A stretch of DNA of 64,000 nt from Chitinophaga ginsengisegetis (lineage in GTDB: Bacteria; Bacteroidota; Bacteroidia; Chitinophagales; Chitinophagaceae), in contig NZ_FUZZ01000001.1 of the NCBI RefSeq assembly GCF_900168065.1, positions 1,550,001 to 1,614,000 on the forward strand, given 5' to 3'. The notes beneath the pieces are model-generated. The model saw only the letters and a list, made by a program, of their open reading frames with translations. It did not search any database and was not told the origin of the DNA. This document shows positions 43,237 through 52,275 of this stretch, in pieces. Position numbers and translations under genes: made by a program. The first letter of the stretch is position 1. Each line of letters opens with the position of its first letter.

Positions 43237-43292
43237 TTAAATTTATTAGGAACGATGTACCTTCGCGGTCTTAATTTTCTATTCTATACACC

Positions 43293-45242
43293 ATGAAATT
43301 TGTAAAAAACAGGTATTCGGTGCTCCTGGGCTTTGGCGCCGTACTCCTGATCCTGTCGTTCCTCGTTAGAACTGTCTTACTGGTATGGGCTTTCCCACAA
43401 TCCGGGCTGCGCCTGTCCCATTTACCGGCTATTTATGGCAAAGGTCTTATTTACGATGCCGGGGTAGCCTTATTCTTTACCATCGCTTACGCGCTTTACC
43501 TGTTGCTGCTGCCACAACGGCTCAACAACACCCTGTTTAACCGGGTATTCACCTACACCGGTTTCTTCCTGGCCATGGTGATCCTCGTATTTTCCTTTTT
43601 TGCGGAGTTTACCTTCTGGGGAGAATATTCCGGCCGGTTTGATTTTATTGCGGTAGACTACCTCATTTACACGTATGAAGTAATCAGTAATATAAACCAG
43701 TCGTACCCATTGCCATTACTGATTGGCGGCGTATTATTATTCACCGCCCTTATTACCTGGGCTTTGGCGCGCAGGGGAGTTTTCCGGAACAGTTTCCAGT
43801 CGAACACGCCGTTCGGGAAACGGCTGCTCATCTTTGCAGTCCTGGCCGGCCTGATGTTCCTTCATATTTTCCTGATCAATAATACCTGGGCAGAAAAAAG
43901 CAAAAACCGGTATGCGCAGGAGTTATCCAAAGCGGGTGTGTATTCGTTTATATCTGCCTACCTGAACAATGAGCTGGCGTATGATAAATATTATTTGCTG
44001 GAAGATGATAACAGCGCCTTCAGCCGCCTGCGTACCCTGTTACAATCGCCCGACAGCCATTACCTGGCCGCCGGTAACACTATTTACAGGAGTATAACGG
44101 ATACGGCTACACGTGTTACGCCCAACGTGATTATGGTCACCATTGAAAGCTTCAGCGCTGATTTCATGGACCGCTTTGGCAACACCGGGCATATCACCCC
44201 GGTACTGGACAGTATCGCCAAAGAAGGCATCCTGTTCACCAACATGTACGCTACCGGCACCCGCACCGTAAGAGGTATGGAAGCGCTGACACTGGCGGTA
44301 CCGCCCACACCCGGACAAAGCATTGTTCGCCGGAAAAAGAATGAAAATCTCTTTTCTGTGGGGCAGTTGTTTGAGCAGCAAGGCTATGAGAGTACGTTCT
44401 TTTATGGCGGCGATGGCTACTTCGATAACATGAACAAATACTTTGGGAATAATGGCTATGATATCACCGACCGGCTCCGTCATAAACTGGTGGATGATCA
44501 TATCACCACCACCCGCACCAACATCCCGGACAGCGCCGTACAGTTCGAAAATGCGTGGGGCGTATGCGATGAGGATATTTATGCCGCCGCTATTAAAAGC
44601 GCCGATCAGAAATATGCTGCCGGGAAACCGTTCTACGATTTTGTGATGACCACCTCCAACCACCGGCCATTCACCTATCCTTCCGGCAAAATAGACATCC
44701 CTTCCGGCAGCAGCCGCGAAGGCGCTGTAAAGTATACCGACTACGCCATCGGGCAGTTCCTGAAAAAGATCCGCACCAAACCCTGGTTTAAAAACACCGT
44801 GATCATTTTTGTAGCCGACCACTGCGCCAGCAGCGCCGGTAAAAATGAAATAGAAATCAGTAAATATCATATCCCCTGTATCCTGTACAATGTTCCGGGT
44901 GCAGCGCCGCAGGAAATCAGCACCATGTGCTCCCAGATAGATATTTACCCAACCCTGCTGGGTATGCTGCACTGGACTTACAACAGTAAGTTTTATGGCA
45001 AAAACGTGCTGGAGCCCGGGTACCAGCCCCGCGCAATGGTAAGCACCTATCAAAAGCTGGGCTACCTGGAGCCGGGTAAACTGCTCATCCTGAGTCCGCA
45101 GCAAAAAGCGCAATGCTTCAGCTGGAACAAAGAACGCAATGAACAACGCGCTACGGCGATGGACAGCACGCTCCTGAAAAACAGTATTGCCACCTATCAA
45201 ACTGCCTATTCCCTGTTTAAGAACGGCGGTATGGCAAAATAA
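43293..45242 (+). CDS. LtaS-like membrane sulfatase/phosphoglycerol transferase
   Basis: The 649-residue protein has five membrane helices (residues about 8-200) and an outer alkaline phosphatase-fold domain. VIMVTIESFSADFMDRFG supplies the first metal-binding glutamate, YATGTRTVRGMEAL holds the likely catalytic threonine, and FVADHCASSAGKNE supplies the aspartate-histidine metal pair. The fold matches LTA synthase-like proteins, which move phosphoglycerol or phosphoethanolamine groups. The true acceptor in a Gram-negative is unknown, perhaps lipid or glycan. It follows the TonB receptor by 56 bp and ends at a terminator. Confidence 0.92.
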   Translation: MKFVKNRYSVLLGFGAVLLILSFLVRTVLLVWAFPQSGLRLSHLPAIYGKGLIYDAGVALFFTIAYALYLLLLPQRLNNTLFNRVFTYTGFFLAMVILVFSFFAEFTFWGEYSGRFDFIAVDYLIYTYEVISNINQSYPLPLLIGGVLLFTALITWALARRGVFRNSFQSNTPFGKRLLIFAVLAGLMFLHIFLINNTWAEKSKNRYAQELSKAGVYSFISAYLNNELAYDKYYLLEDDNSAFSRLRTLLQSPDSHYLAAGNTIYRSITDTATRVTPNVIMVTIESFSADFMDRFGNTGHITPVLDSIAKEGILFTNMYATGTRTVRGMEALTLAVPPTPGQSIVRRKKNENLFSVGQLFEQQGYESTFFYGGDGYFDNMNKYFGNNGYDITDRLRHKLVDDHITTTRTNIPDSAVQFENAWGVCDEDIYAAAIKSADQKYAAGKPFYDFVMTTSNHRPFTYPSGKIDIPSGSSREGAVKYTDYAIGQFLKKIRTKPWFKNTVIIFVADHCASSAGKNEIEISKYHIPCILYNVPGAAPQEISTMCSQIDIYPTLLGMLHWTYNSKFYGKNVLEPGYQPRAMVSTYQKLGYLEPGKLLILSPQQKAQCFSWNKERNEQRATAMDSTLLKNSIATYQTAYSLFKNGGMAK

Positions 45243-45251
45243 CACATCCAT

Positions 45252-45288
45252 CAGCGGAGAGAACGACTAAAAAACGTTCCCTCCGCTG
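45252..45288 (+). terminator. terminator of the two-component/TonB/sulfatase operon
   Basis: CAGCGGAGAGAACG and CGTTCCCTCCGCTG pair with one mismatch around a 9-nt loop, 9 bp after the sulfatase stop. The T run that follows is weak. Confidence 0.7.
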
Positions 45289-45426
45289 GTGATAATAATT
45301 CCTTGTTCGTTTCTCCGGTTAATTCCCTAAATTTATTTCCACGGTATTATCTTAACGATGTAACCACACCGGTATTCATAATCTGGCCTTTTTTTTTAAT
45401 CCTGAATATTAAAACCAACATCGCTC

Positions 45427-47826
45427 ATGCTGGCTACTGCAGCGCTGCGTCAACAAAAGTTACTGGACATCATTGGTAGTATTCCTGCAGATTATACAGC
45501 GCAGGAACATCCCGTTAATGCCGTTCAGCAACTGTTAGGACAACTGATGGAACTCACAGGCAGCACTTACGGTTTTGTGGGAGAATTGAAGAAAAGCGAT
45601 ACGCCTTCACAACTGCATACCATTACGATCATTAATCATGCGCCGGAACACAGCTGGAACTTCACGCCTGCCCTGCAGGAGGTGGCCTCCAACGGGCAAC
45701 CGCTGATAGTGCCGGCAGGAGATAGCACGCCCGCATTTATCGGGTTACCGGTTGCCTGCCAGCAGCAGGTGCTGGCCATAATAGGACTGGCAGGCAACAC
45801 CAGCGGCTACTCTGCAGATACCGTTACTTTCCTGCAACCACTGTTGCAAATTTTAGGGCATCTTCATTTTCACGCCCTCCGGGAAAGGGAAACCAGACAG
45901 CTGCAAACCGATTTTATCCGGTTAAAATCAGAGTGGGATTTGCTGATGCTTACCCTGGATGATATTTTATTTGAGATGAATGACCAGAAGATCTTCACCG
46001 GGATATGGTGCAGCAACGACAGCCTGTTGTTCCGGCCCAGGGAAGAAGTGATCGGCAAAACCATTAAGGAAGCACTGGGCGAACATGCCGGCACTTTCGA
46101 CCGGCTGACAGATAAATTGCTGGAAACAGGAGAAAACCAGGAATTTGTGTACCCGGATATCAGGCAGGGGCTGCAAAACTGGTACCAGCTGAAGTTGCGG
46201 CTCATCAAAGATAAGTCGCCCGCCCCACGGCGCATCCTGCTGATGATCCGGAATATCTCGGAAATTGAAAAAAAGAACAACAGCTACCTGCAGGCACAAT
46301 CTGAACTCCACCGGAGTAACCAGCTGCTTGGTATTTGCCAGCAGATGGGTAAAATGGGGGGATGGGAATTCAATGTAGCCACCGGCGAAACCTACTGGAC
46401 CCGCGAAGTGTATGAACTGAGAGAGGTACCGCACGACTACCCCCTCACCTTTCATTCGTCCGTTGAGTTTTATCATCCGGACGACCGGTCCGTTTTCATT
46501 GCCGCCAGGGAAGCGCTGATCCAACATAAGAAGCCGTTCGACCTGGAACTGCGGCACCTTTCTGCCAAAGGCAAACTCACCTGGATGCGTACCATTGGCA
46601 GGGCGGTATTTGACAACCAGGGGCAACTTACGCACTTCAGGGGCATTATCATGGATATTACTGATAAGAAAGATACAGAACTGGCGCTCACCACTGCCCG
46701 GGACAACGCACAGAAAGCTGCGCAGTCGAGAAGTGATTTCTTATCCGTAATGAGCCACGAAATCCGTACGCCCCTCAATGCCATTATCGGCATCGCCGGT
46801 ATCCTGGGGGAAAACCCGGCAGCAGAACAGGCGGAAGTGGTGCGCAGCCTGGAATTCTCTGCCCACCACCTGCTTGGACTGATCAATGATATCCTCGACT
46901 TCAGCAAAATGGAGGCAGGGAAAATTGAACTGGAAAATATTCCGTTTGATCCGGAAGCCCTGCTCACGGGCCTTATGCGTAACTACCAGCCAATGGCGGC
47001 CGGCAAGGGCATTGAACTGATTTCCCGGCTTGATCATTTGCCGGCCACCCTGAAGGGCGATCCGGTAAGATTATCGCAGGTACTCAATAACCTGTTGAAC
47101 AACGCCATCAAATTTACCAGCGCGGGATCAGTTACACTGGATGTACGCCGGAGAAATGCCTCCGCCGGCGCCTGTACCCTTTGCTTTGCCGTAAAAGATA
47201 CCGGCGTGGGCATTGTCCCTGAAATGCAGGCTAAAATATTTGATACGTTTGTACAGGAAGATTCAGCCACTACCCGCCATCATGGCGGCACAGGGCTTGG
47301 ACTCGCCATCACCAAAAAACTGGTGGCGCTCCACAACAGCAACATCATCCTGGAAAGTAAAAAAAATGAAGGTACCACCTTCCGTTTTGATATCAGCTTT
47401 ACAATACCTGAAACAGCGCGCGGTCCTATGCACAAGAAAAATAAACACCGGGAAGGTTATCTGAAAAATATGAAGCTACTCGTAGTAGAAGATAATTCCA
47501 TCAATATCCGTATCCTTGAATTGCAGCTGAAAAATTCAGGCGCACAGATTGAAACAGCCAGTAATGGCAAACTGGCGCTACAAAAAATACAGCAGCAATC
47601 TTTTGACGGTATTATACTCGATCTGCATATGCCGGAGATGAATGGCTACGAAACGATTCCGCACATTCAACAGCTACAGCCGGATGCTTTTATCATTGTA
47701 TTAACGGCCGACATTATGCCGGAAGTAACCGAACGACTGGCCCGTTTGCATGTAAAAGACATGCTGCCCAAACCTTACGCAGCAGAGGATCTGCTGGAGA
47801 TACTGGAGCGGCACCGGAAAACATAA
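45427..47826 (+). CDS. hybrid histidine kinase with GAF, PAS and receiver domains
   Basis: The 799-residue cytoplasmic protein has a GAF-like N-terminal domain (about 10-150), two PAS-type regions (about 170-280 and 300-425, the latter with a PAC end at LTHFRGIIMDITDKKDTE), HisKA with SRSDFLSVMSHEIRTPLNAI, HATPase (NNLLNNAIKFTSAG, DTGVGI, GGTGLGLAI), and a C-terminal receiver with the aspartate in GIILDLHMPEMNG. There is no membrane segment, so the signal is internal. A receiver with no DNA-binding domain suggests a phosphorelay. It ends 45 bp before bioA, perhaps by chance. Confidence 0.93.
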   Translation: MLATAALRQQKLLDIIGSIPADYTAQEHPVNAVQQLLGQLMELTGSTYGFVGELKKSDTPSQLHTITIINHAPEHSWNFTPALQEVASNGQPLIVPAGDSTPAFIGLPVACQQQVLAIIGLAGNTSGYSADTVTFLQPLLQILGHLHFHALRERETRQLQTDFIRLKSEWDLLMLTLDDILFEMNDQKIFTGIWCSNDSLLFRPREEVIGKTIKEALGEHAGTFDRLTDKLLETGENQEFVYPDIRQGLQNWYQLKLRLIKDKSPAPRRILLMIRNISEIEKKNNSYLQAQSELHRSNQLLGICQQMGKMGGWEFNVATGETYWTREVYELREVPHDYPLTFHSSVEFYHPDDRSVFIAAREALIQHKKPFDLELRHLSAKGKLTWMRTIGRAVFDNQGQLTHFRGIIMDITDKKDTELALTTARDNAQKAAQSRSDFLSVMSHEIRTPLNAIIGIAGILGENPAAEQAEVVRSLEFSAHHLLGLINDILDFSKMEAGKIELENIPFDPEALLTGLMRNYQPMAAGKGIELISRLDHLPATLKGDPVRLSQVLNNLLNNAIKFTSAGSVTLDVRRRNASAGACTLCFAVKDTGVGIVPEMQAKIFDTFVQEDSATTRHHGGTGLGLAITKKLVALHNSNIILESKKNEGTTFRFDISFTIPETARGPMHKKNKHREGYLKNMKLLVVEDNSINIRILELQLKNSGAQIETASNGKLALQKIQQQSFDGIILDLHMPEMNGYETIPHIQQLQPDAFIIVLTADIMPEVTERLARLHVKDMLPKPYAAEDLLEILERHRKT

Positions 47827-47871
47827 CCTCCTTTTATAGTACCTTCGCGCCTGCACCAACAGCCAGCAATT

Positions 47872-49152
47872 ATGCAAACATCTTCTTTGTCGGCCCGTGA
47901 TCTGGACGTGATCTGGCACCCTTACACCCAAATGCAAACCGCGCCTGCACCAATAGGCATTGTACGCGGTGAGGGGGCTTTGCTTTTCGACGAAAACAAT
48001 AACAGCTATATAGATGCCACCTCCAGCTGGTGGGTGAATATTCATGGTCACGCGCATCCGCATATTGCGCAGCAGCTGGCCGCCCAGGCGCTGCAACTGG
48101 AACACTGCATTTTTGCCGGGTACACCCATCCGCCGGCGGTTCATCTTGCGGAGCGATTACTACCGCTGCTTCCCGCCAATCAACGCCGCGTTTTTTATTC
48201 AGACAATGGCTCTACTGCCATAGAAGTAGCCCTGAAAATGGCGATCCAGTACTGGGATAACAAAGGCACACCCAAACATAAGATCCTGGCTTTTCACAAC
48301 GCCTATCACGGTGATACTTTCGGCGCCATGAGCGTGAGTGGCAGAAGTGTGTTCACCCGCGTTTTTGATGACCGCCTGTTTGATGTTCAGTTCATTGAAG
48401 TGCCCACTGCGGAAAACATCTCCCAAATAATAAACAACATCATTGCACTGCAACCGGAAGATATTGCCGCCTTTGTTTTTGAACCGCTGCTCCAGGGCTC
48501 CGGTGGCATGGTGATGTATGATGCGGCCGCCTTTGAACAGCTGCTGCAGTTTTGCGCCGCTAAAAATATACTGCTGATTGCAGATGAAGTGATGACCGGC
48601 TTTGGCAGAACCGGTAAAAATTTTGCGATGGAATACCTGCAAACGCCACCGGATATTGTTTGTCTTTCCAAAGGGCTTACCGGCGGCACAATGGCGCTGG
48701 GCGTAACTACCAGCACTGCAGCGATATATGAAGCCTTTCTTTCCACAGATAAGTTGAAAACATTATTCCACGGGCATTCTTTCACCGCCAACCCGCTGGC
48801 CTGCACGGCCGCATTGGCCAGCCTGGACCTCTTTACGGATCCCGCCTGCGCCGCCAACCGGGAACGCATACACGAAAAGCATGCAGCCTTTCTGAAAGAG
48901 TTGTTTACTTATACCGTTATAAAAAACCCAAGATTGCTGGGTACCATCCTGGCGTTTGAAATAGTAACGGCTAACGCCGACGGTTACACGAATGCGTTGG
49001 CGGATGAACTGCACCGCTTCTTCCGGGCCAAAAGAGTGATGCTGCGCCCGCTGGGCAATACCCTTTATATACTGCCGCCCTACTGCATCACCAACGAACA
49101 ATTGGAGGAAGTGTACAACAGTATCCGGGAACTGGTGGCTACCTTATCATAA
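47872..49152 (+). CDS. bioA: adenosylmethionine-8-amino-7-oxononanoate aminotransferase
   Basis: The 426-residue class III aminotransferase makes 7,8-diaminopelargonic acid in biotin synthesis. Residues LDVIWHPYTQMQTA near the start and SSWWVNIHGHAHPHIAQQL are specific for BioA. The PLP site includes FYSDNGSTAIEVALKMA, DEVMTGFGRTGK and the lysine in CLSKGLTGG; length agrees with the family. Other biotin genes are not in the window. It is ended by a strong terminator shared with the convergent DUF2911 gene. Confidence 0.95.
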   Translation: MQTSSLSARDLDVIWHPYTQMQTAPAPIGIVRGEGALLFDENNNSYIDATSSWWVNIHGHAHPHIAQQLAAQALQLEHCIFAGYTHPPAVHLAERLLPLLPANQRRVFYSDNGSTAIEVALKMAIQYWDNKGTPKHKILAFHNAYHGDTFGAMSVSGRSVFTRVFDDRLFDVQFIEVPTAENISQIINNIIALQPEDIAAFVFEPLLQGSGGMVMYDAAAFEQLLQFCAAKNILLIADEVMTGFGRTGKNFAMEYLQTPPDIVCLSKGLTGGTMALGVTTSTAAIYEAFLSTDKLKTLFHGHSFTANPLACTAALASLDLFTDPACAANRERIHEKHAAFLKELFTYTVIKNPRLLGTILAFEIVTANADGYTNALADELHRFFRAKRVMLRPLGNTLYILPPYCITNEQLEEVYNSIRELVATLS

Positions 49153-49155
49153 AAA

Positions 49156-49182
49156 AGGGCACAGACGCGGTGTCTGTGCCCT
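49156..49182. terminator. bidirectional terminator between bioA and the DUF2911 gene
   Basis: AGGGCACAGAC and GTCTGTGCCCT form a perfect 11-bp stem with a GCGGT loop. T-rich flanks on both strands (T5 after GATA on the plus strand, T6 on the minus strand) fit use by both converging genes. Confidence 0.92.
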
Positions 49183-49201
49183 GATATTTTTCCCGGTAAT
49201 A

Positions 49202-49696
49202 TTATTTAACCGGTACAGATACTTTAGTGTCATCCCATTCAAATACCACGGCATTACCGGGTAAAGTGAAGGTGAGTTTTTCTGCTGGTGTAGACAGTTT
49301 TTCGCGTGGTACTTTCACGGATACTACGTCTTCGCCTTTGTTCTTGTCGTAATCATAAGCGCCCCATTGACCCAGTTTACCATTCAGGATAACGGTCCAG
49401 GTTTTAGGATCAGGAATAGAGAAGAAAGTGTAAGTACCTGCTTTTACAGGTTTGCCGCCAAATACCACGTCTTTGCTGAAAGTGATCAGGGTGGCTTCAT
49501 CAGCACCGGTGCGCCATACTTTACCAAAAGGTTCCAGTTTGCCAAAAATTTCGCGGCCTTTCTTGGAGGGCTGGCCGTATACTACTTTAATACCGTTGGC
49601 TTCTACTGTAACGTGGGGGCTTTTACGTGCCTTCTCCTGAGCAAAAACGAGGCTGGTAAAGGCCAGAAATAAGGTTGCCAAAAAGAAATGTTTCAT
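49202..49696 (-). CDS. DUF2911 family secreted protein
   Basis: The 164-residue product starts with a signal peptide (residues 1-19, SLVFAQ). The domain includes VYGQPSKKGREIFGKL, GKVWRTGADEATLITFSKDV and PVKAGTYTFFSIP, which are characteristic of DUF2911. Members are common, abundant small envelope or periplasmic proteins of Bacteroidota and have no known activity. It has no operon partner: the next minus-strand gene ends 104 bp upstream. The terminator at 49156 serves it. Confidence 0.92.
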   Translation of the reverse strand: MKHFFLATLFLAFTSLVFAQEKARKSPHVTVEANGIKVVYGQPSKKGREIFGKLEPFGKVWRTGADEATLITFSKDVVFGGKPVKAGTYTFFSIPDPKTWTVILNGKLGQWGAYDYDKNKGEDVVSVKVPREKLSTPAEKLTFTLPGNAVVFEWDDTKVSVPVK

Positions 49697-49800
49697 TTTT
49701 TTAGTTTTTTCTGTAAGAAGTTGTTGAGATACGACAACAATTTAAATCATAAAAACCATCGTAAACAAAACTATTGGATCAATGGTAAAATAACTCCATA

Positions 49801-50331
49801 TTATTTTCCTTCACAGATCCGGCTCAGCTTCGTCAATCCGTCGTTCATGGCCGGGCCGTATACTCTGTCGGCTACAAATCCCCTTAATTTCCACCACGGC
49901 AGCATGCCCAGTTTAATTTCCATATGCCAGAAAATGGCGGTGGCTTTGCCATCCGGCGTTGGCTTCAATTCTATGCCTCCGTTTACAGGACGCACGCTTT
50001 TAATATCGAGCAGGTAATGAATTCCTTTGGCCGGATCGCTGTCCAGTACCGTTACCTTACCGCTGTTGAGTTTTCCATCCCAGCTGTACCAGGCGCCGGG
50101 TCCGGACGGCGGATCGGAGTATACCAGGGTGGCGGTAGTATCGGGGCGGGTCCAGGGGTTCCAGGCATCCCAGGCTTTCAGGTTACTGATATGTGCATAT
50201 ACCGTATCAACAGGCGCCCGGATAACACCTGTACGCTCTACCACTGCTGTAGAAGGAAATGCCAGCGACAGCCCGAAAATCACCACGCCTAAAATGATCA
50301 CACTGATCAGTAACAACTTAATAAACCGCAT
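49801..50331 (-). CDS. SRPBCC-fold protein, membrane-anchored
   Basis: The 176-residue protein has an N-terminal membrane segment (about 5-25) and a START-like/polyketide cyclase fold recognised by RTGVIRAPVDTVYAHISNL, WDAWNPWTRPD and the C-terminal FVADRVYGPAMNDGLTKL. This fold binds lipids or hydrophobic ligands in a cavity; the ligand is unknown. It lies 12 bp after a paralogue of the same length on the same strand, which together with an ABC-2 permease upstream forms a probable operon. Confidence 0.9.
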   Translation of the reverse strand: MRFIKLLLISVIILGVVIFGLSLAFPSTAVVERTGVIRAPVDTVYAHISNLKAWDAWNPWTRPDTTATLVYSDPPSGPGAWYSWDGKLNSGKVTVLDSDPAKGIHYLLDIKSVRPVNGGIELKPTPDGKATAIFWHMEIKLGMLPWWKLRGFVADRVYGPAMNDGLTKLSRICEGK

Positions 50332-50343
50332 AGAAAAAATATA

Positions 50344-50874
50344 TTATCCTTTAAGGAGCCGCTTTATGTTTGCCAGTCCTTTTTCAAAGTCCTTTCCTAC
50401 CCATTTGTCCATCATCAGCCCCATCACTTTCCGGATGGGGTGTTGCCCCATATCGCACACCATTCCCCAGGTAACCAGGGTGCCGCCATTTACAGGATCC
50501 AGCCTGAAATAGCCTTTGGTAACGCCCATACCCATAAAATCGATGTGGGTGGCCACCTGCTGATCGGGTTTGGATTCCGTGATGGTCATATGCCCCTTCC
50601 CTACGTTCCGGTTGCGGCTTTCCCAGCTATAACCGGCGCCCACGCCACTTTCCTTTTCCCCGTAAGTAATTTTAACGTTGGGGTCCTGTTCTTTCCAGGG
50701 CGACCATAGCTCCCAGTTACGGGCTACGTTCACCAGCGGGAAAATATCTCCCGGCGCAGCCGTTATTACCAGCGAACGCTCTACCTTGATGGCAGAAGAC
50801 AGGAATAAACTGAAAATGAAAAGCCCCAGCACAAGGACAATGAACGCACCCAGGATAATGAAAAAGGCTTGCAT
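50344..50874 (-). CDS. SRPBCC-fold protein, membrane-anchored, paralogue
   Basis: The ATG at 50874 gives MQAFFIILGAF; a GTG 21 nt earlier is less likely. The 176-residue protein parallels its neighbour at 49801: membrane segment (3-25), then VERSLVITAAPGDIFPLV, WELWSPWKEQDPN and MGLMMDKWVGKDFEKGL. The shared size and layout indicate tandem duplication followed by divergence. It starts 39 bp after the stop of the ABC-2 permease gene. Any role with the permease is inferred from the order of genes only. Confidence 0.9.
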   Translation of the reverse strand: MQAFFIILGAFIVLVLGLFIFSLFLSSAIKVERSLVITAAPGDIFPLVNVARNWELWSPWKEQDPNVKITYGEKESGVGAGYSWESRNRNVGKGHMTITESKPDQQVATHIDFMGMGVTKGYFRLDPVNGGTLVTWGMVCDMGQHPIRKVMGLMMDKWVGKDFEKGLANIKRLLKG

Positions 50875-50913
50875 GTGACTGGATTTAGGTATCACAAAGC
50901 TAACGAAATCGCC

Positions 50914-52020
50914 TTATTCCCACTTGAATACTTTCACGGCTACCGCATATACGACAACACCCCATAAAGTAAGGATGGCAATATCCCAGCCAACATGCCA
51001 GAGATGCAGCCCTTCAAAAGCCACTTTTCTAAGGGCGTCTATCAGGTAAGTGAGCGGCATGATCTTACAGATCGGCTGCAGCCAGCCCGGGAAGGAATCT
51101 ATCGGGAAAAAGGTGCCCGCCAGCAGGAATTGCGGCAGGGTAACAATATTGGCCAGCGGCGGAATAGTACTTTCGTTTTTTGCCAGGCTGCTCACCACAA
51201 AACCAAAACCCATAAATACCAGCAGCCCGAATACGGATAATACCAGCATTTCCAGGAAGGTGGCAAAGCCATGTACCAGCGTAAAACCAAAGGCAAAATG
51301 CCCCAGCGCAATAATCACCACGGAGCTGATGAGCTGGAAGATCATCCGGCTCAGCGCTTCTGCCAGTACAATATAAGTGCGTTTGATGGGCGTGGCAAAG
51401 AAACGCTTGAGTACCAGCGTTTGGCGCATATTATAAAACAGGAAGGCCGTACCAAAAACAGCGGCACTCATCAGGGCAAAGCCCAGCTGACCAGGTAAAA
51501 TAAAGTCGATGGTCTTAAATTCACGCCCCGGTACCTCTGTTTGTGTAAAAGTGGCTACCGTAGGGCGTTTATACGTTTCATCATCCAGTTTGCCGGCGAT
51601 GCTTTTCAGCACCGATAACAGGGTTACTTTTTTTGCGGCATCGGAGGCGGTAGAGGTCCGGATATTAATATCATAAGCAGTTACATGATCAGCCCCCTCT
51701 TTTGGCACAATGTTCAGAATGGCCACCAGGCGGCCTTTCTTCAGATCATCTTCCATTTCCGCTTCGGGCTGATCGGCGACCAGTTTCAGCGTACCGGCAT
51801 GCGACAATTCCTGGTAATACCTGCTGGTAATATCAGTCCGCCGGTCCACTCCCACTTTAACGGAAACAGTACTTTTACCAATAAACCCAAACACCAGGAT
51901 AAATACCAGCGGAAAACCCAAACTGAACACTACTGCGGAAGGACTACGGAAAATACCTCTTAAACTTCCTTTCGTAATGGCCAGCATGGCCCTCAACTGA
52001 CTGTACTTAGCTCCATTCAT
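50914..52020 (-). CDS. ABC-2 type transporter permease
   Basis: The 368-residue protein has an N-terminal membrane helix (about 24-46, SLGFPLVFILVFGFIG), a periplasmic region of about 130 residues, then five helices between about 175 and 365, including GLLVFMGFGFVVSSLAKNES and LPQFLLAGTFFPIDSFPGWL. This is the DrrB/YhhJ-like layout that works with a separate ATPase. No ATPase gene is next to it. It is followed by the two SRPBCC genes and lies downstream of sppA, with a 173-bp inverted-repeat element in between. Confidence 0.9.
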   Translation of the reverse strand: MNGAKYSQLRAMLAITKGSLRGIFRSPSAVVFSLGFPLVFILVFGFIGKSTVSVKVGVDRRTDITSRYYQELSHAGTLKLVADQPEAEMEDDLKKGRLVAILNIVPKEGADHVTAYDINIRTSTASDAAKKVTLLSVLKSIAGKLDDETYKRPTVATFTQTEVPGREFKTIDFILPGQLGFALMSAAVFGTAFLFYNMRQTLVLKRFFATPIKRTYIVLAEALSRMIFQLISSVVIIALGHFAFGFTLVHGFATFLEMLVLSVFGLLVFMGFGFVVSSLAKNESTIPPLANIVTLPQFLLAGTFFPIDSFPGWLQPICKIMPLTYLIDALRKVAFEGLHLWHVGWDIAILTLWGVVVYAVAVKVFKWE

Positions 52021-52095
52021 CTGATTCTGCTATTTTAAAAACCGGCGGTAAAACTACAACGTTTTTCCAGCTTTTAGTAAAAAATGCAGCGGAGG

Positions 52096-52268
52096 TTGTC
52101 TTTCTCCCGATTAACTGTGATTATGCTGATTTAGGGATTTGATCACTTTTGATTTTAAAAGATTAGGGGAGATATAAGCGGATTCGCTTATATCTCCCCT
52201 AATCTTTTAAAATTTATAAAATCCAAAAAGTAAAATCAAAGTAATCAGCATAATCCTGAGAAAGACAA
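52096..52268. mobile_element. 173-bp inverted-repeat element (REP/MITE-like)
   Basis: The ends TTGTCTTTCTC and GAGAAAGACAA are perfect 11-bp inverted repeats. The centre is a perfect 29-bp-arm hairpin (52152-52180 and 52185-52213) with a GATT loop, and the outer parts share further matching blocks (GATTATGCTGATT and its complement). Left and right halves are 85 and 84 bp. No coding frame is present. It looks like a non-autonomous mobile or repeated palindromic element, and it may also terminate sppA. Confidence 0.65.
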
Positions 52269-52275
52269 AATACGC

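Noticed and set aside
44040..45251. 403-residue open frame on the minus strand
   Set aside because: It is antisense to the LtaS-like sulfatase gene, whose plus-strand metal-binding and active-site motifs and membrane helices are clear. The minus frame has no family motif.
43258..47847. TACCTTCG boxes before the sulfatase gene (43258) and bioA (47840)
   Set aside because: They resemble a -7 element with C for T at one position and are followed by GCG in both cases, but no -33 element is found at 19 bp. Possibly a variant promoter; not strong enough to call.
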